From positions 1 to 48,891 of the forward strand of contig CAAFQM010000050.1 in the NCBI GenBank assembly GCA_900765105.1: 48,891 nt of DNA, in the 5' to 3' direction. Numbering within the stretch: the stretch's first letter is position 1; every line of letters begins with the position of its first letter. Position numbers and translations under genes: made by a program. This stretch comes from an uncultured Faecalibacterium sp. (GTDB lineage: Bacteria; Bacillota; Clostridia; Oscillospirales; Ruminococcaceae). Positions 18,501 to 25,048 of this stretch are shown here, piece after piece. Below the pieces are notes generated by a model. It was given only the letters and a program-made list of their open reading frames with translations, was not told where the DNA came from and did not search any database.

Positions 18501-21500
18501 TTCAGCACAGACCTCGAGAGCTGTGTGGAAGTATCTTCTTTTTTTGTTATCGTTCCGTCCTCGTTCATCAGAATGTTGCTTCCATCCGTCCAGCACACCT
18601 CGTGCACATAGAACGTTTTTCTTCCATCATGCAGATAAGCGCGTACAATAACACCTTCGTAAAGTTTCGTTCCGTTCATTTCAATCGGAGCTGCAAAGAC
18701 ATATGTATCAAAGCCCTTCCCAAGCCAGTTTTCTTCATATCCAATTTGTTTACCTTTGGCAATTACTTCCGGCACAGCCGCAAGTGCTGCCTGTTTTGCC
18801 CGGCTGTTTCCGTGCCGAATCGTATTGTTTGCCTCGCTCCGATTCATCTGAACGGTTCCAAAGCCTTTTCGTTCCGCTTTGTTTCCAATAGAATTGAAGT
18901 ATTCTTCTGCATTATCGACATTTTTGCTGATGCTATTTCCGAAAGAAACCTCATTTCCACGAATAAAGGCAACAACGTCCATTTCTTCCAGCTCATCCAG
19001 ATGTTTGTTCATCTGCTCGGTAAGCGAATCTTTTCCTTCGTGCAGCTTAAACCGCTTTTCCTTCGCCGCTCCCTTGTTCTCAAGGGCAGCGGCGTTTTCT
19101 TTTGCCGCCCGCAGATTTTCCATTGCCTTTTCCGCGTGGGCAAAGTATTCCTCCTGCAGCGCCCGCTTCTCGGCTTCCGCCAGCCGCTGCGCTTTCAGGG
19201 CAGCCCGGTTCTCCGGGTCTTTCGCCAGCACTTCCTTTGCCCGGCTCACGATGTCGTTCAACAGGTCTTTCACCGCGTTCATCACTTTGCGGATGGCCCC
19301 GGCCCGGCCGGCGTTCTTCTCCGCCTGCCCGCGCTGGAACTCCACCCACCGCTTAAAGCTTTCCTCGCTGTCAAAGATGCCGCGCCACGCATCGGCCACC
19401 AGCTCTTCCGCCGCTTCCCCGTAGGTCAGGTTCTGCTGTGCGTAATCAGAGAGTTTCGCCCGGATCAGCTCGTCGATGTTCTCAAAGCCTTCGCTCTTCG
19501 CCAGATATTCCAGCACATGCTGCTGCAGCGCCTTCGCGCCCTCGGCGTCCAGCGCGTTGTACCAGTGCCAGTCCTCGTGCAGCACGGTGCCGAACACGTC
19601 GCCCGCGCTGTCCGCAAAAAAGATCTGCCCGGTCGCCGTGTCCACATAGGCCCGCACCCGCTCGTCTCCTTCCAGCACGGCCTTCAGCACCGCATCGGTG
19701 TCGGTCGCCCGCGCGTTCAGCTCGATCAGCTTCGTGGCCACTTCGTCCGCCGTGCGCATGGTCCCCTTGTACAGCACCCGTCCGCTGCCGCTCGTGCTCT
19801 TCTCACTCAGCGCACCGCCCGGTGTCCCGGCCTGCAGCGCCCCGGCTTCCGCTTCGCCCTTGCCCTGCAGCCACGCCACCTTCAGCGCCGCTTCGCCGCC
19901 GGGCTGCGCCAGCACATACTCCGTGTTCACGGCAAGGCCGTTCATGCCCTTTGCCAGCTCCATGGCCTTGTCAAAGGTGGTCACGTCCTCCATCTGTCCC
20001 AGCCGGTAAAGGCTCGATGCTGCCGCCGCATACCGGCTTTCGTCCGCAATTCCCGCAGGCATATTCCGGCTCAGCGTCTTCGCCGCGCCCTCGCTCACCT
20101 TCCAGCGCTGCAGCTCTTTCTGTACGCTGCTCTTCTGCGCGCCCTCGCTGCGCACTTCCAGTCCGGCCGTCTCCCGCATGGCCGCCGGTTCCGTCTGCTG
20201 CACGGTCTGGCCTTCCACCATTTCCCCGGTGTTTTCCACGGTCTGCTTCTGTGCTGTCTGCGCCTGCGCGGCTTGCCGTTCCGCCTGTGCCCGCGCCGCC
20301 ATCTCCGGGTCCAGCACCTGCGTCTCCACAGTCCCGTCCGGGTTCCATGTGGTCATCACGCCGTCCCGGATCTCGCGCCCCGTGCCCTGCTGCTCTCCGG
20401 CCTGCTCCTGCTGCACGGTGTCCTGCGCCTGTGCCTTCGCTGTGCTCCGCTCGGCTTCCATCTGCCGCAGCATCTGCCGGGTCTGTGCCGCCGTGCCGGG
20501 CAACTCCACGCCGTACTCTTCCGCAAAGGCCGCGCGGTTTGCTTCGTTGGCCGCGTTCGGGGTAAACAGCTTGATGGTCCTGCTCGTCAGCTTCCCGCTG
20601 TCCATGGCCTCGGCCAGCTGCTGCACCGCCGGGTTGCTGCTCTTCACCGCCGTCTGCTCTGCCGCAGCTTCATTTGCCGCCGGTGCCGCCTCCTGCTGCA
20701 GCACTGCCGCATCTTCCGCCTGCTGCGCCGCATTCCCCGCTTGCCGGTCATTTGCCGCCAAGGCTTCCCCCTCGGGGACAGACTTCCCCCGGTCATTTGC
20801 CGCCGCCTGCTGTTCCGCCGTCTCCAAGGCTCCCTCCCTGATGGAGCTGTCGCCCGCAGGCGACTGAGGGAGTTTGTTCCCTGCCTGTGTTCCTTCCGTC
20901 TCCATCGCTGCCCGCATCTTCCCCAGCTGCGTGCCCACAGCGCCGCCCAGTGCGCCCGAAGCGCCGCCGGTCAGGCCGCTTTCCAGCGCCTGCAGAAAGG
21001 TCTCCGGCTTGTAAAGGTTCGCCGCCGCGTCTGCGTCGCCCAGACCCGCGTCGATCATCATGTCCGCATAGGTCTCCACAAAGGCCTGTATGGCGTTGTC
21101 CACGCCGCCGGAGATCGTATTCGCAATCGCCGGGTACTGCTGCGCAAGCCGGCCATCCGCTGCCACGCTGCGCACCACGTCGGCCAGCTTTCCCGCCAGC
21201 GTGTTCTTTGCGTAGTCGCTGTCCATGGTCTTTGCAAGGTCGGCCGCGCCCACCGAGTTGATGGCCCATCCCGCGCCGAACTTTGCCAGTCCCCCTGCCA
21301 GCGTCTTTCCCGCGCTGTCGCCCCGCTCGATGCTCTGCCCCATGCTTTCCGCGCCGCCCTGTGCGCTCAGCACCGGCAGCACCAGCGCCGGGCTGATGCC
21401 CGCCACCGCAAGGTTCTCCGCCGCGCTCGTCACGATTCCCATTGCCGTCCGGGCAGCCGGGCTCATGCCCGCCTGCGCCGCTTCGTTCAGCTGCTGGCCC

Positions 21501-22807
21501 CGGTGGTACAGCTGGTATCCAAAGCTCTTTTCCGGGTCGATGCCCTCGCTCACCTTTGTGCCGCTGATCCGCGCCCGCATCCGGTCGATCTCGCTCTGGG
21601 TGTATCCCTTTGCCTTCAGCTCTTCGTCCGTGTAGGCGCTGCCGGTGCTCTCCGGTGCTGCCATCGCCCCGCTGCTGCCCACCTGCATGGCGTTGTTCCG
21701 GCCTGCGTACTGGGTCTTCCCGCCGGTCATCAGCCGCAGCAGTTCCCGCTGCCGCGCGTCGCCCTGCACGCTCTGCTGCAGTTCCGTCCAGTTCTTGGTG
21801 GTTGTGGTCTCGTTCTTCACTGCCTGCACGACGCTTTCTCCCGTCAGAAACGGCGCCGATGCCACCGTATACCCGATGCCGCCGATGGTATTCGACGTTC
21901 TCCGCGCCGCCCGCTGCCATTCCGGCAAGGCGTCAAAGTCGGTAATGTACTGCCGCGCTTTGCTGATCTGCTGTTTCGAGTATCCCTTCGCCATCAGTTC
22001 CGCGTCGGTGTACTCTTTCTGCGCTGTCACCGCATTGTCGCCGGTGCTGCTGCCCAGCGCAGCAGCATCTTCCACGCCGCTCTTTCCCATTCGGATAAGG
22101 TTCACCAGCGTTCTGTGTTTCGGGTCGGCGTCCATCCACTGGTTCAGCCGGTCAAAGTCGCTGAACTTGTCGGTTGCTTTCAGCTCTTCGGTGTAGTCGC
22201 TCACCGCCTGCGCACCCATCGCATACACGCCCTCGTTTCCGTTCCTGCGTGCCTGCGCCCTCTGGTCTGCCGTCGGCTTCACTGTGCCGCGCACCGTCGC
22301 CGCCGGGGCTGTTGCCTTCTGCGCTGCAGGCTTTTTCGGCTGCGGCTTCGTCAGCCATTCCGGCTGCGCTTTGGTGTCCGCTGCTTTCTTTTCCTGCGGC
22401 ACCGCCAGCTGCAGCTTGCTGCTGCCGGTTTTCGCCGGTGTCCCGGTCACGCCGTTCATCTGCTTCAGCACCTCTGCCCCCAGGCTTCCCCCTTGGGGGA
22501 AGCTGTGTGTGCTGCTGTTTCCGGCGCTGTTTTTGTTGTTTCCGGTGCTGCGCACGCTGGTTCCCGCCCCGCGGTTCACCCACGCATCAGTTCCGTTCTT
22601 CGCGGTTGCTTTTACTCCGCTGTTTGCCCGCATCGCGTCGATCTTCTCCGCGCTCCAACCGCCGCTCTGGCTTCCCCCGCCGGCCGACGGTGCCGGCACG
22701 CTGTGTGTGCTGCTGTTCCCGGCGCTGTTTCCGGTGCTTCCCGCCGTGCTCTTCTGCCCGTCGTTTTTCTTCCGCAGCTTTTCAATGTCCTGTGCGCTCC
22801 ATCCCAT
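12590..22807 (-). CDS. Giant polyvalent phage protein (3405 aa): internal/ejection protein with zincin protease domain
   Basis: One uninterrupted frame, start after GAGGTGAGCAT. The order is: low-complexity Gly/Ser N-terminus; helical regions with a hydrophobic stretch near 455-490; a zincin-like metalloprotease with HEDWH (1077-1081) and a Glu-rich helix near 1134; an inserted domain at about 1270-1446 of lower GC that resembles MuF-C/PBECR toxin-type domains; another phage domain near 1607-1710 (NFAQSERTRDTDHRAIREVF); a long coiled coil at about 2035-2265; a hydrophobic segment near 2776-2812; and a C-terminal helical region like the large polyvalent protein LPD38 class (TMFTTQRFQNYGIL). 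Place and size suggest a counterpart of T7 gp16, injected with DNA. Domain names are from memory; the protease motif is seen directly. Confidence 0.75.
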   Translation of the reverse strand: MGWSAQDIEKLRKKNDGQKSTAGSTGNSAGNSSTHSVPAPSAGGGSQSGGWSAEKIDAMRANSGVKATAKNGTDAWVNRGAGTSVRSTGNNKNSAGNSSTHSFPQGGSLGAEVLKQMNGVTGTPAKTGSSKLQLAVPQEKKAADTKAQPEWLTKPQPKKPAAQKATAPAATVRGTVKPTADQRAQARRNGNEGVYAMGAQAVSDYTEELKATDKFSDFDRLNQWMDADPKHRTLVNLIRMGKSGVEDAAALGSSTGDNAVTAQKEYTDAELMAKGYSKQQISKARQYITDFDALPEWQRAARRTSNTIGGIGYTVASAPFLTGESVVQAVKNETTTTKNWTELQQSVQGDARQRELLRLMTGGKTQYAGRNNAMQVGSSGAMAAPESTGSAYTDEELKAKGYTQSEIDRMRARISGTKVSEGIDPEKSFGYQLYHRGQQLNEAAQAGMSPAARTAMGIVTSAAENLAVAGISPALVLPVLSAQGGAESMGQSIERGDSAGKTLAGGLAKFGAGWAINSVGAADLAKTMDSDYAKNTLAGKLADVVRSVAADGRLAQQYPAIANTISGGVDNAIQAFVETYADMMIDAGLGDADAAANLYKPETFLQALESGLTGGASGALGGAVGTQLGKMRAAMETEGTQAGNKLPQSPAGDSSIREGALETAEQQAAANDRGKSVPEGEALAANDRQAGNAAQQAEDAAVLQQEAAPAANEAAAEQTAVKSSNPAVQQLAEAMDSGKLTSRTIKLFTPNAANEANRAAFAEEYGVELPGTAAQTRQMLRQMEAERSTAKAQAQDTVQQEQAGEQQGTGREIRDGVMTTWNPDGTVETQVLDPEMAARAQAERQAAQAQTAQKQTVENTGEMVEGQTVQQTEPAAMRETAGLEVRSEGAQKSSVQKELQRWKVSEGAAKTLSRNMPAGIADESRYAAAASSLYRLGQMEDVTTFDKAMELAKGMNGLAVNTEYVLAQPGGEAALKVAWLQGKGEAEAGALQAGTPGGALSEKSTSGSGRVLYKGTMRTADEVATKLIELNARATDTDAVLKAVLEGDERVRAYVDTATGQIFFADSAGDVFGTVLHEDWHWYNALDAEGAKALQQHVLEYLAKSEGFENIDELIRAKLSDYAQQNLTYGEAAEELVADAWRGIFDSEESFKRWVEFQRGQAEKNAGRAGAIRKVMNAVKDLLNDIVSRAKEVLAKDPENRAALKAQRLAEAEKRALQEEYFAHAEKAMENLRAAKENAAALENKGAAKEKRFKLHEGKDSLTEQMNKHLDELEEMDVVAFIRGNEVSFGNSISKNVDNAEEYFNSIGNKAERKGFGTVQMNRSEANNTIRHGNSRAKQAALAAVPEVIAKGKQIGYEENWLGKGFDTYVFAAPIEMNGTKLYEGVIVRAYLHDGRKTFYVHEVCWTDGSNILMNEDGTITKKEDTSTQLSRSVLNNLADVQEVSSDTTIAQNDAPVKKNVRMQIAEADEVEKLSAEQQALSEQQKALKEERTAWLESAEVKAVEAKKKALGNFSAQAKAYRESEEYQSYIAKRKDYNSRLAQLEEQSAALGDRMREAGERLQARADAKANDRQLAYNAEAEKHGGKAEYRRQLAKERFGVTEDFKKAGYILPDGKMLNFAQSERTRDTDHRAIREVFGPAETKSGTEALNEFLLDGNVRVMAEGPGIDLSADTEPTAQQLEQIRKMVDELSGERGQFILDISTADGRVAASKAYSGSVDADKVVREIREYYRTGELAQESELAKFRYQLAEQASRDAKRNEQQQASRVIAEKAAALDTLSQFFGLTRGVNVSRSAVDELAGRWLKANGSKADRAKLAQETEVLVNYLKADGADMNKAEALAETLAGEIQDGATYRNSELWDEYPELHKLEYTVNKTGQAKAELVKRYGSWSEAVAEARRHGVTLRQADGVRDGNPAEQYESIINDTRATGGITDGARALWKAAAEKAGVAGALSMESTEWLDVLMNLHDDIKPKTMSRFADDAEYEDAKVELAGRIIGDIMQLPQLTDAEAIFEGIQRHNMEVAKAAAGDESRAAEVEKGLKGVQKAQSKEFNRRLAENQRTAGRNAEVQQMRQLQRQNAKAEKLLNENLETFGVDVDNVGDLNEKLTVLRESYEREMKAEVKRMKAERQQMLDEAKLWYRERMGELREENADLARQVKAEQRRADKAEYSLLVQENEIMEWEDENQRKAEAWQQKQAQRNALAAEVARQQRDEEIAIAKRVAEKRVQKARDGRKMDELKRGIRQDAAALNQMVLRPSKDKYVQPGLIDAAAQVAKLADMTILNERAVNQLTRLQGRIRQSAGSENNPNAMTEEWKQTGVDTLIQTLWDDLQTTKDAKLTKLHEQLAEAEVLPDSEKAWALQERLRKRIKETENRTYLPMTVDQMRMLKAITSSTLHVIRNANKTVSLAKAEEVSAIAEGAASEVNASKGNHPGGALDGVQNLLTKYNLDMLGGERVFRMLGGYAKNGQMEKMAQMLNDGQYRQTKITVEGEKLFANVTGKEHVKEMQNFAGPGADLVDVGLTDVKGKKAELTHAQLCSLYMHLHNTDSLNHLMNGGLVIPDAKLYNKGDIEQAYQKGQTVHLGMLTDADGTPTADSILQTVEAAMTDYDRAWCADMKEFFDNYTAKLINETSLQLVGYQRATVKNYYPIAVDKSVLATQIDGLNLDATIEGRGFLKNRVKSSQPILLEECSSVVQRSLRDTADYAGLAAPIRDVQKVLNSGVETREGLKNLKNGIIKEQWGGDAVNYIDNLLKDLQKKSRQRKSTLQWLGNLSSKYAGAVLTLNPGVALAQAASLPTAAAVLGGDTMAAVVPFVKNFSPKQRAALEAEIAEHGDVLLQWRQRGTGKGELQSIGKRETLAQKGMDKLPKALTGWINGMDEVTVAALWEGSKRYVQNHTAEFEGAEVTGSPAYWEAVNRTYQKVIEQTQPNYTVMQRAGIQRNPDGMAKALTMFTTQRFQNYGILADAVGDYKAQAERYRAESSAENKAEVQRAGQQLRRAVASQTVQTVTFALMKMGVGFVLHRWKDLQDENGDMTLKSLLKRLGELCMESFAGTGLYGSEIYGFASNAVTGNDYDVVSAANLGLVNEFAAAAGKFAYELRKDIGGMDEDEAEKHDRKLWTLAGNVVEAGLQALGVPYANGKKFVEAAAGWYGTLQDWKKNGKYGNFDSLPESATGQYDRLYNAYAGGDADEAQAAVEKLTAMGKEDEIYKQMKTRLVKYDKKVEAAAKARNAGDDETRVRLTQEIISDVYDVMGIRKNVKEDAERRTKVIDMVTGDNRDGKGSEGAINVKADALLKGDSGDMYADLSEAMDSRSAKDVQAEYDRLVKAGRTPNSLKTEITKLAKPDYLAGSDADKQQMADVLLALTDADGNALYTEKTFAQWEKNAEKAAEKEPEVDPYALLR
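20744..20804. repeat. Partial palindromic element flanked by 16-bp direct repeats
   Basis: CCGGTCATTTGCCGCC occurs at 20744-20759 and 20789-20804, on either side of AAGGCTTCCCCCTCGGGG and 11 more bases. The period is 45 bases, so the protein gains 15 residues in frame (AANDR repeated around GKSVPEGEAL). The centre matches the AGGCTTCCCCC start of the element at 3061. Confidence 0.75.
20827..20872. repeat. 46-bp palindromic element inserted in frame in the giant phage gene
   Basis: The first hairpin arm begins AGGCTCCCTCCC and is followed by a GTCGCC/GGCGAC hairpin and GAGGGAG, which can pair back to CTCCCTC. The minus strand encodes LPQSPAGDSSIREGALE at about residues 645-661. It matches 31972-32017 in the portal gene at 38 of 46 bases; most stem differences keep pairing. 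Confidence 0.75.
22486..22511. repeat. Half palindromic element in the giant phage gene
   Basis: AGGCTTCCCCCTTGGGGGAAG is identical to the first 20 or so bases of the element at 3061. On the minus strand it encodes FPQGGSL at about residues 100-106. Confidence 0.65.
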
Positions 22808-22820
22808 ATGCTCACCTCAT

Positions 22821-24254
22821 TCACTTCGTTCCGAGCCACTCGTAGTCGATCTGGTTCATGATCGACGATACCTGATCGCTGCTCAGCTTCGAATCTTTTG
22901 CCAGTTCGCTTGCGATCTGGTTCTGGCTGTACCCGCTGTTCGCCAGCTGCCGCGCCTTGTAAATACCCTGCTCAAAGGCCGTGCCGTTTGCCTTGCCCGG
23001 GTTGCCCGTTCCGGTCAGCCGTGGGATGCGTCCCGCATCCGCCAGCGTGTCGGAGTAATAGCTGTACCGCGTGTCCGTCGGCTTCATGGTGCTGTATTCT
23101 TTAAACATTGTGTTCAGCTGCGGCTGCGTGTACCCGCTTGCCTTGCTGTTCGTGCTGTTCCCCGTGCTCTTGCTCGTCCCGCTCTTTCCGCTGCTTCTGC
23201 CCGTGCTTCCGGTACTCTTTGGTTTGTACTTGTTCTGCAGCTTCAGCTGCCCATCCAGATAGTTCAGGTTGCTCTTGTTCAGCAGGTTCTGCCGGTTGTA
23301 CTCGCTCTGGTTCAGCCGGTTTGCCACAACGTCGTAATGGTCGATGCTTCCTGTGTCCACTCCCGCCATTTTCAGGTAAGAGTCTGCCGCCTTGTCATTT
23401 CCGCTGGCTGCAAGGTCTGCACCCTGCAGCAGCGCGGCAAGGTTATCCTTCTGGGTGCTGTCCAGCCCGCTCCATGTAGCCAGCATGCTCTCGTCCATTC
23501 CGTACTGCTTCAGCACCTGATTTGCCATATCTGTAAAGCCCGCTTCCCGCAAAGCCTGCGCCTGCGTCAGCGCCGCCATCTGGTCGCTCAGCTCGGTGCG
23601 TTTCAGGTTGTCGTTGTACTGCCGCAGGGCAAAAGCGTTTTCCCAGTCCTGCTGCCGGTATCCCTTGTAAGCGTCGTACCCTTCCATCACCGCGCTGCCC
23701 ACGTTCTGGATCACGTTCCACAGGTTACTCATAAAGTCGCTGTTCTCCTGCCGCGCCTGCTCGGTGCGCCCGTACCGGTAGTCCCGCCACGCCGATGCAT
23801 CGGCCACGCTGCCGTCGTATTCGCCCCGCGCCAGCTGGTCCTGCCCCAAAAGGTTCGAAAGCTGCGTGCCCTTGCCCGCCAGCTCCTGCTGCCACTGGCT
23901 CAGCGCGTCTGCCCGTGCCTTTGCATACACGTTCGCGGTCTGGTCCGTCAGGCTGCCCGCTGCCTGCTGCGCCGCGCTCTTCGCCCAGTCTGCACCGTAC
24001 CCGCCGCTAAGGCTGTTTGCCACCTGTTCCGCCGCGCTTGCTCCCGCGCCCGCATTGCCGAACAGCCGGCTCAAAGCGCCCCGGTAGGTCCCGTTCGCGC
24101 TGTCAAAGCCAAAGCCCGCATTGTTCGCGGTGTCCATGCCGGCAAGCGCGTCCTGGATGCCCGCATCATATTTGTTGTCATAAGCGCCCGGCATCGCGGC
24201 TTCCGCCTGTGCCTGCTGCTCCTTCTGTTCATTCAGCCGTTTGATCGTTCCCAT
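22821..24254 (-). CDS. Phage internal virion protein (gp15-like by position)
   Basis: 477 residues, mostly helical, rich in Ala, Gln, Ser and Asn. A low-complexity Ser/Thr/Lys/Gly linker lies at about 345-370, and the C-terminal helical region has SNSGYSQNQ-like spacing (LANSGYSQNQIASELAKDSK). No enzyme motif. It lies between a ~194-residue gene and the giant gene, as T7 gp15 lies between gp14 and gp16, so an ejection or core role is inferred. RBS AATGGAGGTAGAGC. Confidence 0.6.
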   Translation of the reverse strand: MGTIKRLNEQKEQQAQAEAAMPGAYDNKYDAGIQDALAGMDTANNAGFGFDSANGTYRGALSRLFGNAGAGASAAEQVANSLSGGYGADWAKSAAQQAAGSLTDQTANVYAKARADALSQWQQELAGKGTQLSNLLGQDQLARGEYDGSVADASAWRDYRYGRTEQARQENSDFMSNLWNVIQNVGSAVMEGYDAYKGYRQQDWENAFALRQYNDNLKRTELSDQMAALTQAQALREAGFTDMANQVLKQYGMDESMLATWSGLDSTQKDNLAALLQGADLAASGNDKAADSYLKMAGVDTGSIDHYDVVANRLNQSEYNRQNLLNKSNLNYLDGQLKLQNKYKPKSTGSTGRSSGKSGTSKSTGNSTNSKASGYTQPQLNTMFKEYSTMKPTDTRYSYYSDTLADAGRIPRLTGTGNPGKANGTAFEQGIYKARQLANSGYSQNQIASELAKDSKLSSDQVSSIMNQIDYEWLGTK

Positions 24255-24269
24255 GCTCTACCTCCATTC

Positions 24270-24854
24270 TCAGATAAAGAAAAACGGCAGGATCTGCGCC
24301 GCAAAACTCAGGATGCTTCCCAGAATGCTCAGTCCGTTCTGCGTGTTCTGCTGCTGCTCGTTGTAGGCGTTGTTGTATTCGTTCTGCTTGTAGCTCAGGT
24401 CGTTGTACCAGTTCGAAAGGTCGCTCTGGTATTTCGAGTAGTCGTTCTGCTCCGCTTCCTGCAGCCCGCTCAGCTGCTGCTCAAGGCCGCTCTTTTTGGT
24501 GTTGTACTCGCTGCGGTTCTGGCTCGTCAGCCCGTCCAGCACGTTGTCAAGGTCGCTCATGGTCGCTGCATAGGCTTTCTGGCCCGCCTGCGTGCCGTAG
24601 CTCGAGCCGTACCCGCCGGTCATCGCGCTGGCATTGGCCTGTGCGTTCTGGTTTGCCAGCTTTGCCTTCTGGGTGTACTCGGTCTTGTACTGCCTGTACG
24701 CCGTATCCGACGCCGGGTCATAGTCAAAGTCGCCCAGATCATCCAGCTTTCCCATCACATTGTCGATCTGTCCCTGATACTTGCTCTGGTAGTCGGCGGG
24801 CTTTGTCTGCTCAAAGCGTTCCAGCTCCGTCCGCGCATCGCTCACTCTGCTCAT
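24270..24854 (-). CDS. Phage internal virion protein (gp14-like by size and position)
   Basis: 194 residues, Gln/Asn/Tyr-rich helices (NEYNNAYNEQQQNTQNG) and a C-terminal hydrophobic segment (LSILGSILSFAAQILPFFFI). T7 gp14 is of the same size and occupies the same place before gp15 and gp16. A hydrophobic end would suit insertion into the host envelope during DNA ejection. Family not proven. Confidence 0.6.
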   Translation of the reverse strand: MSRVSDARTELERFEQTKPADYQSKYQGQIDNVMGKLDDLGDFDYDPASDTAYRQYKTEYTQKAKLANQNAQANASAMTGGYGSSYGTQAGQKAYAATMSDLDNVLDGLTSQNRSEYNTKKSGLEQQLSGLQEAEQNDYSKYQSDLSNWYNDLSYKQNEYNNAYNEQQQNTQNGLSILGSILSFAAQILPFFFI

Positions 24855-24855
24855 A

Positions 24856-25038
24856 TCAAGTCTCCTTTCCGCTCAGAAATTCCTCGCTCATGTTCTCTCT
24901 GCCAAGGTTCGTCAGCACATAGCTCAGCTGTTCGTTCAGCTGGTAAAGATAATTGTTCAGCGCCTTTGCGTCTGCCTGTGGCATGTCCGCGCTGAACTGC
25001 GGCAGGCTGATGCCCGCCAGTCCTGCAATGCTCGCCAT
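24856..25038 (-). CDS. Small hypothetical phage structural protein
   Basis: 60 residues (QFSADMPQADAKALNNYLYQ), helical, behind GGAGAAGAAG and with its stop one base from the next start. No recognised family; lies between the tail hub and internal proteins. Confidence 0.6.
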   Translation of the reverse strand: MASIAGLAGISLPQFSADMPQADAKALNNYLYQLNEQLSYVLTNLGRENMSEEFLSGKET

Positions 25039-25048
25039 CTTCTTCTCC

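Noticed and set aside
17915..22861. Very long plus-strand open frames opposite the giant phage gene (also 12572-15751 and 15776-17848)
   Set aside because: They are His/Leu/Arg/Pro-rich shadows caused by high GC and codon bias on the minus strand; no ribosome sites or protein motifs.
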